Source: SSSZ01 sp016790965
GTDB taxonomy: Bacteria > Pseudomonadota > Gammaproteobacteria > Burkholderiales > Rhodocyclaceae
Reading direction: 5' to 3'
NCBI GenBank assembly: GCA_016790965.1
Contig: JAEUNZ010000027.1
Span: 1-64,000, forward strand
Length of the DNA stretch: 64,000 bases
Both the position numbers and the translations under genes were made by a program. Below the pieces are notes generated by a model. It was not told where the DNA came from, ran no database searches, and worked only from the letters and a program-made list of their open reading frames with translations. This document shows, piece by piece, positions 50,954 to 60,117 of the stretch; position 1 is the first letter of the stretch, and each line of letters starts with the position of its first letter.

Positions 50954-52197
50954 TCGCCGCTGATCGTCCCCTGCGGGTACTGCACGTCCTCGACCACTCG
51001 ATTCCGCTGCACAGCGGCTATGCTTTCCGCACCCTGGCCCTCTTGCACGAGCAGCGGGGCTTCGGTTGGGAGACCCTGCATCTCACCACGCCCAAGCAGG
51101 GCCCTGGCGAAGCCCAGGAGGAAACGGTCGACGGCTGGACCTTCCACCGCACGCCGGCCACGGCGGCCATGGCCGGCCTGCGCGGCTACTTCCGCCAGAT
51201 GGACGCCACCCAGGCGCGACTGGAGGAACTGATCTGCCTCTACGAACCGGACATCCTGCATCCCCACTCCCCGGTGCTCAACGCCATCCCGGCCCTGCGC
51301 GCCGGCCGGCGGCATGGCGTGCCCGTGGTCTATGAGATGCGCGCCTCCTGGGAGGACGCAGCCGTCGATCACGGCACCACCCGCGAGGGCAGCCTGCGCT
51401 ACCGCATCGGCCGGGCCCTGGAAACCTGGGCCCTGCGCCGTGCCGCCGCGGTGACCACCATCTGCGAAGGGCTGCGGGGCGACATCCTCTCTCGGGGGGG
51501 GGTTCCGGCGTCCAAGGTCACCGTCATCCCCAATGCGGTCAATGTCGAATCCTTCGCCTACGGCCAGTCGGCCGACGCCGAATTGCGACGGCGCCTGGGG
51601 CTGGAAGGCGCCACCGTCCTGGGCTTCGCCGGATCGTTCTACGGCTACGAGGGCCTCGACCTGTTGCTGGAAGCCTTTGCACTGCTGGCCCCGCGCTTTC
51701 CCGATCTCAAGGTGCTCCTCGTCGGGGGTGGCCCCCAGGCGGCGGCGCTGCGCGATCAGGCCGTCGCCCTGGGGCTTGCCGACCGGATCGTCTTCAGCGG
51801 CCGGGTGCCCCATGCTGAGGTGCAGCGTTATTACAGCCAGATCGATCTTCTCTGCTACCCCAGAAAGCCCATGCGGCTGACCGAACTGGTGACGCCCTTG
51901 AAGCCCCTGGAAGCCATGGCCCAGGGCAAGCTGCTCGTCGCATCCGACGTGGGCGGCCACCGGGAGTTGATCCGCGACGGCGAGACCGGGATCCTCTTCC
52001 CCGCCAACGACAGCCAGGCCCTCGCGGTCGCGGTGGCCCGCCTCCTGACCGACCGCCATTGCTGGCAGGCCATACGCGAGGCCGGTCGAGCCTTTGTCGA
52101 GCGTGAGCGGACCTGGACGCGCAGCGCCGAAAACTACCGCGACGTCTACCGTCGCCTCCTGCCGCCGCAGCGGCAGGCCGTGTTGGATCTCCGCTAA
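50950..52197 (+). CDS. XrtA-system glycosyltransferase, GT4 (Daro_2409 type)
   Basis: A 415-residue GT4 enzyme. It begins LRVLHVLDHSIPLHSGYAFR, then HPHSPVLNAIPALRAGRR, YEMRASWEDAAVDHGTT, and the C-terminal half with GFAGSFYGYEGLDLLLEAF and KPLEAMAQGKLLVASDVGGH. These segments mark the exosortase-A-associated subfamily first named from Dechloromonas aromatica. GTG overlaps the preceding stop. The long open frame before the start is a shadow of the amidotransferase gene. Donor sugar unknown. Confidence 0.94.
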   Translation: MIAADRPLRVLHVLDHSIPLHSGYAFRTLALLHEQRGFGWETLHLTTPKQGPGEAQEETVDGWTFHRTPATAAMAGLRGYFRQMDATQARLEELICLYEPDILHPHSPVLNAIPALRAGRRHGVPVVYEMRASWEDAAVDHGTTREGSLRYRIGRALETWALRRAAAVTTICEGLRGDILSRGGVPASKVTVIPNAVNVESFAYGQSADAELRRRLGLEGATVLGFAGSFYGYEGLDLLLEAFALLAPRFPDLKVLLVGGGPQAAALRDQAVALGLADRIVFSGRVPHAEVQRYYSQIDLLCYPRKPMRLTELVTPLKPLEAMAQGKLLVASDVGGHRELIRDGETGILFPANDSQALAVAVARLLTDRHCWQAIREAGRAFVERERTWTRSAENYRDVYRRLLPPQRQAVLDLR

Positions 52198-52211
52198 GGA
52201 AGAGCGCGGCC

Positions 52212-54137
52212 ATGTGCGGCATTTACGGCATCATCCATCTCGACGGCACTCCCGCCGATCCCGCCCTCATGCCGCTCATGGGGGACGTCACCCGCCACCG
52301 GGGGCCCGACGACCACGGCTGGCACCACGACGGCAATTGCGTCATCGGCATGCGCCGCCTGTCGATCATCGATCTGGCGGGGGGGCACCAGCCGCTCACC
52401 AACGAGGACGAGACACTCTGGCTGGTGTGCAATGGCGAAATCTACAACTTCCGCGAGCTGCGAGACGAACTCACGGCCCTGGGCCACCGCTTCCGCACCG
52501 GGTCCGACTGCGAGGTACTCCTGCATGGCTACGAGGCCTGGGGCGACGATTTCGTCCTGCGCCTCAGCGGCATGTACAACTTCGCCCTGTGGGATTCCCG
52601 CCGCCGTCGTCTGCTCATCGGGCGTGACCGCATCGGCGTCAAGCCGCTCTACTGGCGGCGGGACGGACGACGCATCGCCTTTGCCACCGAAGCCAAGGCG
52701 CTTCTCGCCCTCCCGGGCAGCACGGCCGAGGTCGACCCCGTAGCCCTGGCGAGTTACCTCAACCTGGGTTACGTTTCCGCCCCCCGCTCCATGTTCGCCG
52801 GTATCGGCAAGCTGCCCGTGGCCACCCTGCTCGACATCGAAGGGGGCGAAGCGCGCCAGCGGCGCTACTGGTCTCCGCCGGAACGAATCGATACCCGCGT
52901 CTCCGAGGCCGAATGGATCGCGCGCATCGCCGACGGCATCGACCGGGCGGTACGGGCCCAGATGGTTTCCGACGTACCCATCGGCGCCTTTCTTTCCGGG
53001 GGCATCGATTCCTCCGCCGTGGTGGCCTGTATGGCGGCCGCCACGACGCAGCCGGTCAAGACCTACGCCATAGGCTTCGGCGGTTCGGCGGCGGACAATT
53101 TCTACAACGAGCTGCCCTACGCCCGCCGGGTGGCCGAGCTGTTTTCCACCGACCATCGTGAAATCGTGGTCAAGCCCGACGTGGTTTCCCTCCTGCCGCG
53201 GCTCCTGTGGCATATGGACGAACCCATCGCCGACACGGCCTTCATCACCACCTACCTGGTGAGCGAATTTGCCCGCCGCGACGTGACCGTCATTCTCTCC
53301 GGCGTGGGCGGCGACGAACTCTTTGGGGGCTATCGGCGCTATCTGGGCAACCACTACGCCGAGCGCTTCAATCGCCTACCAGGGGCCTTGCAGGGCGTTG
53401 CCAAGGGGGTGGGGCGGCTCCTGCCCGCCGACCGCCACTCCAAATGGCTCAATGTCGCCCGGCTGGCCAAGGGCTTCCTCGCCACCGCCGAATTGTCCTT
53501 CGAGGAACGCTACCGCGCCTATCTGCAAATCATGGATCGTTCCCTGGCCGGACAGTTGCAGCGCGCCGCGCCGCAGGAGGCCTGGGATCCCCTGGTGGAC
53601 GCCTTCGCCGGCGCGAGGCAGGACGACTCCTGCAACCGCATGCTGGCGGTGGATATGGCCTCCCAGCTGCCCGACGATCTCCTCATGCTTACGGACAAGA
53701 TGAGCATGACCGTCTCCCTCGAATGCCGGGTGCCCCTGCTCGACCACGAGTTGCTGGAAATGGCGGCCACCATGCCCGAGGCCGTCAAGGTCAGGGGAGG
53801 CGTCCTCAAGGCCGCCATGAAAAAAGCCCTCGGTGCACGCCTTCCCGCCGACATCCTGCACCGCAAGAAACGGGGCTTCGGCACTCCCATGGGAGCCTGG
53901 CTCAAAGGGGAGCTGGGCCGGCTTCTCGACCGCCTGCTGGCTCCGGAAGCCATGGCCCGCCGTGGCCTCTTCGATTCCGCCGTGGTGCAGCGTCTGGTGG
54001 CCGACCACCGGGCCAGCCGGCAGGACTACACCGACGCCCTGGTGGCCCTGGTCAATTTCGAAGTCTGGGCTCGCGTCTATCTCGACCGGCGCTCCCACGA
54101 AGACGTGACCGTCGAACTGCAATCCTATCTCGCATGA
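52212..54137 (+). CDS. Asparagine-synthase-family amidotransferase, second copy
   Basis: A 641-residue paralogue with an intact glutaminase (MCGIYGIIHLDGTPADPAL, Cys2) and synthetase domain (FLSGGIDSSAVVACMAA, LSGVGGDELFGGYRRYLG). It differs from the first copy throughout, so it is not a recent duplicate. A conserved C-terminal tail (LHRKKRGFGTPMGAWLKG) is also present. It lies between two glycosyltransferase genes and overlaps the next start (ATGA). It probably amidates a carboxyl group on sugar residues; true asparagine synthesis cannot be excluded. Confidence 0.9.
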   Translation: MCGIYGIIHLDGTPADPALMPLMGDVTRHRGPDDHGWHHDGNCVIGMRRLSIIDLAGGHQPLTNEDETLWLVCNGEIYNFRELRDELTALGHRFRTGSDCEVLLHGYEAWGDDFVLRLSGMYNFALWDSRRRRLLIGRDRIGVKPLYWRRDGRRIAFATEAKALLALPGSTAEVDPVALASYLNLGYVSAPRSMFAGIGKLPVATLLDIEGGEARQRRYWSPPERIDTRVSEAEWIARIADGIDRAVRAQMVSDVPIGAFLSGGIDSSAVVACMAAATTQPVKTYAIGFGGSAADNFYNELPYARRVAELFSTDHREIVVKPDVVSLLPRLLWHMDEPIADTAFITTYLVSEFARRDVTVILSGVGGDELFGGYRRYLGNHYAERFNRLPGALQGVAKGVGRLLPADRHSKWLNVARLAKGFLATAELSFEERYRAYLQIMDRSLAGQLQRAAPQEAWDPLVDAFAGARQDDSCNRMLAVDMASQLPDDLLMLTDKMSMTVSLECRVPLLDHELLEMAATMPEAVKVRGGVLKAAMKKALGARLPADILHRKKRGFGTPMGAWLKGELGRLLDRLLAPEAMARRGLFDSAVVQRLVADHRASRQDYTDALVALVNFEVWARVYLDRRSHEDVTVELQSYLA

Positions 54138-55324
54138 ACATCCTCTACGTCTGCCATCGCTTTCCCTTTCCGCCCAAGCGGGGCGGGAAGATTCGCCCCT
54201 TCAACATGATTCGCCATCTCAGCGCCCAGGGGCACCACGTCACGGTGTGCTCACTGGCACGCTCGCCCGCCGAGGCCCTGGAGGGGGAAGGCATCGCCGG
54301 CCATTGCCATCGCTACGAGATGGGGCGGGTGAGCAATCCCATCCAGGTCGTGCGCATGGTGGTGCGGCTGCCCCTGGTCACGCCGTCGTCCATGGGCTTC
54401 TTCTATTCGCCGGAGTTGAAGCGCAAGGTGGATGAACTGCTCGCCGTGGAGCGCTTCGACCTCATCTTCGTGCATTGCTCTTCGGTGGCCCAGTACGTGG
54501 AGCACGTGCAAGGCATCCCCAAGATCCTCGATTTCGGCGACATGGATTCGCAGAAATGGCTGGAGTACGCGAATTACAAGCCCTTTCCCCTTTCCCTCGG
54601 CTACCGCCTGGAGGGCGCCAAGATGGAGGCGGCGGAAAAGCGGCTGGCCCGCAAATTCGACCTGTGTACCGCCACGACCCGGGCGGAGTGGGAAACCCTT
54701 GAAGGCTACGGCGCTGCCCATGCCTCCGACTGGTTCCCCAACGGGGTCGATGCCGGCTTCTTCAAGCCCGACGGCGGAGGCTACGACGCCGACACCCTCT
54801 CCTTCATCGGACGCATGGACTACTACCCCAACCAGGAGTGCATGTTCGATTTCTGCCGCAATACCCTGCCCATCATCCAGGCCACGCGGCCCCAGGCCAA
54901 GCTCCTCATCGTCGGTGCAGACCCCAGCCCGGCGGTGCAGAAACTCGGCGAACTGCCCGGGGTCACCGTCACCGGATCGGTGCCCGACGTGCGGCCCTAC
55001 ATCCTGCGTTCGGCAGCCATGGTGGCGCCCCTCAACATCGCCCGCGGCACCCAGAACAAGATCCTCGAAGCCATGGCCATGGGGGTGCCGGTGGTCACCA
55101 GCCCGGCCGGGGCCGGCGGCGTCGATGCCCTCGATGAGGAACATTTCCTGGTCGGGGACGGCCCTGCGGCCTATGCTGCTGCCTGTTTACGCCTCATGGA
55201 AGACGCCGGCGAGCGGGAACGCCTCGCCCGGGCTGGTCGGGAGCGGATGTTGAGCAACCACGACTGGCAGGCCTCCATGCGCCGCCTCGACGGGATCATC
55301 GCCCGGGTCGTGGCGAAAAACTAG
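54134..55324 (+). CDS. XrtA-system glycosyltransferase (TIGR03087 type)
   Basis: A 396-residue GT4 glycosyltransferase of the subgroup tied to EpsH/XrtA loci. It begins MNILYVCHRFPFPPKRGGK, has IRPFNMIRHLSAQGHHVTVC, LDFGDMDSQKWLEYA in the middle, and the donor domain with GRMDYYPNQECMFDF and NKILEAMAMGVPVVTSPAGA. Soluble. ATG overlaps the previous stop. Donor and acceptor unknown. Confidence 0.94.
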   Translation: MNILYVCHRFPFPPKRGGKIRPFNMIRHLSAQGHHVTVCSLARSPAEALEGEGIAGHCHRYEMGRVSNPIQVVRMVVRLPLVTPSSMGFFYSPELKRKVDELLAVERFDLIFVHCSSVAQYVEHVQGIPKILDFGDMDSQKWLEYANYKPFPLSLGYRLEGAKMEAAEKRLARKFDLCTATTRAEWETLEGYGAAHASDWFPNGVDAGFFKPDGGGYDADTLSFIGRMDYYPNQECMFDFCRNTLPIIQATRPQAKLLIVGADPSPAVQKLGELPGVTVTGSVPDVRPYILRSAAMVAPLNIARGTQNKILEAMAMGVPVVTSPAGAGGVDALDEEHFLVGDGPAAYAAACLRLMEDAGERERLARAGRERMLSNHDWQASMRRLDGIIARVVAKN

Positions 55325-55355
55325 AATTTCACCTTTGCACGATTGGAATCGCACT

Positions 55356-56672
55356 ATGAATATCAGCATCTTCGGTCTGGGCTATGTCGGCGCCGTCTCC
55401 CTGGCCTGCCTCGCGCGGGACGGGCACCGGGTCATCGGCGTGGACGTCGATCAAACCAAGCTCGACCTCATCGCTGCCGGCAAGACCCCGGTGGTGGAGG
55501 AGGGCATGGTGGACCTCATGCAGAAGGTGGTGGCCTCCGGCCTCGTCTCCGTGACCCAGGACGCCGCCAAGGCCATGGCTGAATCCGAAATTTCCCTCGT
55601 CTGCGTCGGTACGCCCTCGGCCGCCAACGGCAGCCAGGACCAGAGCGCCATGCTGCGCCTGGCCCAGCAGGTGGGCGAAGCCATGAAGAACAAGTCCGCA
55701 CCCCATGTCTTCGTGTTCCGTTCCACCCTGGTGCCGGGTACCGTCGAGGATGTCATCCGGCCCATCATCGAAGAGGCCTCCGGCAAGAAGGAAGGCGTCG
55801 ATTTCTTCTGCTGCTTCCAGCCCGAATTCCTGCGCGAAGGCAGCTCGATTCGCGATTACGACAAGCCGCCCTTCACCATCGTCGGCTGCAACCACGACTA
55901 CCCGGCGGACCGCCTGCGCTCCCTCTTCGGACATCTGCCCTGCGAGTTCTACCGCAGCAGCGTGCGCTCCGCCGAAATGGTCAAGTACTGCTGCAACAAT
56001 TTCCACGCCCTGAAGATCACCTTCGCCAACGAGACCGCCCGCCTGTGCGAGGCCCTGGGGGTCGATCCCTTCCAGGTCATGGACCTGGTCTGCCGCGACA
56101 GCCAGCTCAATATCTCCAAGGCCTACCTGAAGCCCGGCTATGCCTTCGGCGGCTCCTGCCTGCCCAAGGATTTGCGTGCCACGGTGTACCTGGGCAAGCA
56201 GCGCGATGTGGAACTTCCCATGCACGCGGGCATCCTCTCGTCCAACAAGGTTCACGTCGAGCACGCCCTCAGCAAAGTGCTGTCCACCGGCTCTCGCAAG
56301 GTGGGATTCGTGGGCTTGTCCTTCAAGACCGGCACCGACGACCTGCGCGAGTCGCCCCTGGTTACCCTGGCCGAGCAACTGGTGGGCAAGGGCGTGCAAC
56401 TGCGGGTCTATGACCCCGAGGTGATGCTGTCCCGCCTGCTGGGCGCAAACCGCCGTTTCATCGACCAGCACGTTCCCCACTTGGGCGAGCTGATGCGTGA
56501 CAACCTGGCCGAAGTGGCCGCCGAATGCGAAATCCTGGTCGTGGGCCTGGCCACGCCGGAAATCTTCGCCGCCCTGGAAGAGCATGTGCGGCCCGAGCAT
56601 CAGGTCATCGACCTGGTGGGCCTGCCGGCCAACGTGCGGCTCAAGGGCCGGGTCGAAGGGCTGTGCTGGTAA
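55356..56672 (+). CDS. AlgD-like nucleotide-sugar dehydrogenase (GDP-mannose 6-dehydrogenase type)
   Basis: A 438-residue NAD-dependent enzyme oxidising C6 of a nucleotide sugar to the uronic acid. The Rossmann motif is ISIFGLGYVGAVSLACLA; the catalytic Cys in GGSCLPKD falls exactly at residue 268, the position of the catalytic Cys of Pseudomonas AlgD, and length (438 against 436) also fits. This favours GDP-mannose over UDP-glucose as substrate. ATG is chosen over an upstream TTG. The product would add uronic acid units, whose carboxyl groups could be targets of the amidotransferases in the locus. Confidence 0.9.
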   Translation: MNISIFGLGYVGAVSLACLARDGHRVIGVDVDQTKLDLIAAGKTPVVEEGMVDLMQKVVASGLVSVTQDAAKAMAESEISLVCVGTPSAANGSQDQSAMLRLAQQVGEAMKNKSAPHVFVFRSTLVPGTVEDVIRPIIEEASGKKEGVDFFCCFQPEFLREGSSIRDYDKPPFTIVGCNHDYPADRLRSLFGHLPCEFYRSSVRSAEMVKYCCNNFHALKITFANETARLCEALGVDPFQVMDLVCRDSQLNISKAYLKPGYAFGGSCLPKDLRATVYLGKQRDVELPMHAGILSSNKVHVEHALSKVLSTGSRKVGFVGLSFKTGTDDLRESPLVTLAEQLVGKGVQLRVYDPEVMLSRLLGANRRFIDQHVPHLGELMRDNLAEVAAECEILVVGLATPEIFAALEEHVRPEHQVIDLVGLPANVRLKGRVEGLCW

Positions 56673-56711
56673 AGGTCAGGCCCCCCCTCGTGCCCAGGGT
56701 CCCGTTTGCCC

Positions 56712-58808
56712 ATGGCTAGGGGACTGTCGCGCAAGACCAGGCTGGTTGGGCTCCTGGCCTGTCTAGCGGTGATCCTTGTCATCCTGGCCGACCTCGGCCG
56801 CTCGGCGCGGCCTTCGTCCGAGGCGGTGCGGCTGCGCAATGCGCTCCTGCTGCTCCCAGTGGCAGACGAGCGCTTCGACTGGCGACCACCCGATTATCCG
56901 GCCGAGTTCAAGACCGACACGGTGGCCGCTGATCCGCGACTGGTCGATGTCGTCCAACGGGTTGCGCCGGAAGGGAGCGACTGGGAGCGATCCCTGCGTC
57001 TGGCTGGCCATCTGACCGAAAATGCCCGGGATGGGGGGGCGATCCAGGCCGATACCTGGACTGCCTATCGCAAGATTCGCGACGAAGGTCGTGGCTATTG
57101 CGCTGATTTCACCCAGACCTTCATCGCCCTGGCCCACGCGGCTGGTATCGCCGCGCGCGAGTGGGGCTTTTCCTTCGATGGTTTTGGCGGCCACGGCCAC
57201 GCCGTGATTGAGGTCTTCGATCGCCAGACGGGGCGTTGGGTCTTCATCGACGTCTTCAATAATTTCCATGTCACTGCACCGGATGGTCAGCCGCTCAGCG
57301 TCGCCGAATGGCGCGCCGCCCTGGCCGGGGTGGGGGCGGTCGGACAGATCGTTTCCAACGGCCCGGGCCGCCTGGGCTTCATCCGTGAAACGGTGTTGAG
57401 AGACTATTATCGGCGTGGCCTAGAAGGCTGGTATCTCTGGATGGGAACCAATCTCGGGGCCTACGAAGGGCAGCCCCTCGTGCGCCTGGCAGGGTCGTTT
57501 TCTCGCTCGGCAGAGCAGGCTGCCGCGATCCTCACAGGCGTCCATCCGCGCATCCAGATCTTGGTGACCCCCGGAAACGCTCAAGCCATCGAGCGCATGG
57601 AGCGCTTGCGCCAGCGGCTCCTGGTCGAACTCCCGCTCCTAGTCCTCGCCTTGGGTGGCGCCGTTTTTCTCTTATTCCGCAAGCCGCCTTCGCGGGGGGA
57701 CGAGAGCGTGGGGGACCCACCTGCTGTGCTGCTGGTCGGCCCCCTGCCGCCGCCCTCGGGGGGCATGGCCAATCAATGCCGCCAGCTGCGCGAATTTCTC
57801 GCCGCCGAGGGATTGGACGTCCATTTTGTCCAGACCAACGCGCCCTACACGCCTGCCTGGGTGGGATCGCTGCGGGGCCTGCGCGCCGCGTTCCGCTTCG
57901 TACCCTACCTTTTCAGGCTCTGGGTGGGACTGGGGCGCAGTCAGGTGGTGCATCTCTTTGCCAATTCGGGTATCGCCTGGTACGTCTTCGCCCTGCCTGT
58001 CATGGCCCTCGCCCGCATGCGTGGGGTTCCGTGCATTGTCAATTATCGGGGCGGCGAAGCCCGGGCATTCTTTGCTGCGGCCCCCCGCTGGGTCGCACGC
58101 AGCCCGGCTTGGGCCACGGCCCTGGTCGTCCCCTCCGGCTATCTGGCCGAGGTCTTCCGGGAACTGGGCCACCACGCCGAAATCGTGCCCAATATCATCG
58201 ACTTGTCGCGCTTTTCCCCCACCCGCAGCCAGCGGTGCCTTGAGGCGCCACATCTCATCGTCACCCGCAATCTGGAACCCATCTATGACATTCCCACCGC
58301 CCTAAAGGCCTTTGCCCGGGTGCGCAGGGAGTTTCCCTCGGCCCACCTCACGGTTGCCGGTAGCGGCCCGGAGGAGGCTACTCTACGTTCGCTGGCCGCC
58401 GATCTTGGGATAGGCGATGCGGTACGTTTCTCAGGGCGCATCGAGAACCGCGATATTCCAGCGCTCTACGCGCAGGCGGACCTGATGCTCAACCCAAGCC
58501 GCGTGGACAACATGCCTATTTCCATCCTGGAAGCACTAGCCAGCGGTGTCCCGGTGGTGAGTACAGACGCGGGCGGAATCCCCTATGTTGTCACCCATGG
58601 TGTCAACGCCCTTCTGGTGCCCGTGGGGGCGGTGGAGGCCATGGCAGAAGCAGCCTTGGGAATCCTGCGGGATTCGGCCCTGCGCCAGCGGCTGGTTGCC
58701 GCCGGGGTGGAGGCGGCAGCAGACTACGCTTGGGAACGCGTCCGGCCGCGCTGGCTGGAAGCCTATCGGAGCATCGCGGCGACCGGGAGAGTGGCGAATC
58801 ATGCGTGA
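56712..58808 (+). CDS. Transglutaminase-like / GT4 glycosyltransferase fusion
   Basis: A 698-residue fusion. A first membrane helix (residues 11-28, LVGLLACLAVILVILADL) is followed by a periplasmic transglutaminase-like domain with an intact triad: Cys130 in GYCADF, His163 in GHAVIEVF and Asp180 in VFIDVF. A second helix (about 304-322, LVELPLLVLALGGAVFLL) leads to a GT4 domain (about 337-690) with PLPPPSGGMANQCRQL, NPSRVDNMPISILEALASG and STDAGG. The TG part would be outside and the GT part inside the membrane. The frame is continuous, so this is not a sequencing join. Function of the TG part unknown. Confidence 0.88.
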   Translation: MARGLSRKTRLVGLLACLAVILVILADLGRSARPSSEAVRLRNALLLLPVADERFDWRPPDYPAEFKTDTVAADPRLVDVVQRVAPEGSDWERSLRLAGHLTENARDGGAIQADTWTAYRKIRDEGRGYCADFTQTFIALAHAAGIAAREWGFSFDGFGGHGHAVIEVFDRQTGRWVFIDVFNNFHVTAPDGQPLSVAEWRAALAGVGAVGQIVSNGPGRLGFIRETVLRDYYRRGLEGWYLWMGTNLGAYEGQPLVRLAGSFSRSAEQAAAILTGVHPRIQILVTPGNAQAIERMERLRQRLLVELPLLVLALGGAVFLLFRKPPSRGDESVGDPPAVLLVGPLPPPSGGMANQCRQLREFLAAEGLDVHFVQTNAPYTPAWVGSLRGLRAAFRFVPYLFRLWVGLGRSQVVHLFANSGIAWYVFALPVMALARMRGVPCIVNYRGGEARAFFAAAPRWVARSPAWATALVVPSGYLAEVFRELGHHAEIVPNIIDLSRFSPTRSQRCLEAPHLIVTRNLEPIYDIPTALKAFARVRREFPSAHLTVAGSGPEEATLRSLAADLGIGDAVRFSGRIENRDIPALYAQADLMLNPSRVDNMPISILEALASGVPVVSTDAGGIPYVVTHGVNALLVPVGAVEAMAEAALGILRDSALRQRLVAAGVEAAADYAWERVRPRWLEAYRSIAATGRVANHA

Positions 58809-60117
58809 TTTCGCGCTGGTGGTCATCTTCGGCGTGCTGGTGCTCATGTGCTTCCGGCGCACCTACATCGGACCTCTGCTGTGGGCCTGGATAAGCATGA
58901 TGAGCCCTCACCGTCTTACCTTTGGCTTTGCATACAGTCTGCCCTTCGGGCAGGTCGCCGCGGCTATGACCTTCCTCGGCCTCTTGGTCACCAAGCAGCG
59001 CTTCAAATTTCCGACCAGTGCTCCGGCCGTGCTCCTGGTCTTTTTCTTTCTCTGGAACTGTGTGACGGCAGCCATGTCCTTCAACAGCCCGGACGTGGTC
59101 TGGGCCATGTGGAACAAGGTCGCCAAGATTCAGATCATGCTTTTCATCAGCCTGCTGCTTATCGGCGGCAAGCAGCAGATCAACCTTCTGGTCGGAGTGG
59201 TGACTTTCTCGGTGGCCTTCTACGGGGCGAAGGGGGGATTGTTTACCTTGCTACGCGGCGGGGGCGGGACAGTTTGGGGCCCCCCGGGGAGCTTCATCGA
59301 AGGCAACAACGAGTTGGGCGTCGCCTTCGTCATGGTCATTCCGCTTCTTTATTACCTAGCGGGGCAGATGAAGAATGTCTGGCACCGGCGGGCGATGTTT
59401 GCCGCCATGTTCTTCACCTTTGTCTCCACGCTGGGTACGCATTCCCGTGGCGCCCTCTTGGCGGTGCTCACCATGGCATTCTTTCTTGGGGTCAAGAGTA
59501 AGCGCACCGTCGCTACGCTGGTGACACTCGTGCTGGTCCTGGGGGGCATGGCGGCCTTCATGCCCGACAACTGGTCGGATCGCATGTCGACCATTTCTAG
59601 CCACCAGGACCACTCCGCCCAGAGCCGGCTTTACACTTGGCAGATGATCCTCAATATGTCGGTCTCCAACCCGATCTTTGGAGGCGGCTACAATGTGACG
59701 GAAAATCCAGCCACTTGGCACCGTTACGCGGTCACCGAATGGGCCAAGGCCTATTCTCCCCACAGCATCTACTTCCAGGCCCTGGCCGAGCATGGCTATG
59801 TGGGATTCTTTCTTTATCTGGCCATCGGAATTCTCACCTGGCGCCTTGCCTCCCGGGTGGCCAAGGTGGCGCGGGATGGCCCAGATGCGGATTGGGTTCC
59901 ACCCTTGATGCGCATGATCCAGGTTTCCCTCATGGGTTTTGCCGTGGGGGGCGCCTTCGTGAATCTGGTTAACTACGATTTGCCCTACTACCTCGTCGCC
60001 ATTGTCGTACTTGTCGCCAGGGACGTGGGTGACGGCCGTGCGCCGGCTCCCGTTCCTTCGCCCGCGCGCCAAGCGTCGCGCAATCCGCGTTCCGTCTCCG
60101 CTCGTCCCTCCCCATGA
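58801..60117 (+). CDS. XrtA-system O-antigen-ligase-type membrane protein (putative O-glycosylation ligase)
   Basis: A 438-residue polytopic inner-membrane protein with about ten helices. It has the family start MRDFALVVIFGVLVLMCFRR, GPPGSFIEGNNELG, the large periplasmic loop (about 265-330) with HSRGALLAV and HSIYFQALAEHGYVGFFLYL, which holds the conserved His of WaaL/Wzy-like ligases. It belongs to the exosortase A-associated subgroup and may polymerise the repeat units or ligate glycan to protein. It overlaps the fusion gene by eight bases. Confidence 0.92.
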   Translation: MRDFALVVIFGVLVLMCFRRTYIGPLLWAWISMMSPHRLTFGFAYSLPFGQVAAAMTFLGLLVTKQRFKFPTSAPAVLLVFFFLWNCVTAAMSFNSPDVVWAMWNKVAKIQIMLFISLLLIGGKQQINLLVGVVTFSVAFYGAKGGLFTLLRGGGGTVWGPPGSFIEGNNELGVAFVMVIPLLYYLAGQMKNVWHRRAMFAAMFFTFVSTLGTHSRGALLAVLTMAFFLGVKSKRTVATLVTLVLVLGGMAAFMPDNWSDRMSTISSHQDHSAQSRLYTWQMILNMSVSNPIFGGGYNVTENPATWHRYAVTEWAKAYSPHSIYFQALAEHGYVGFFLYLAIGILTWRLASRVAKVARDGPDADWVPPLMRMIQVSLMGFAVGGAFVNLVNYDLPYYLVAIVVLVARDVGDGRAPAPVPSPARQASRNPRSVSARPSP

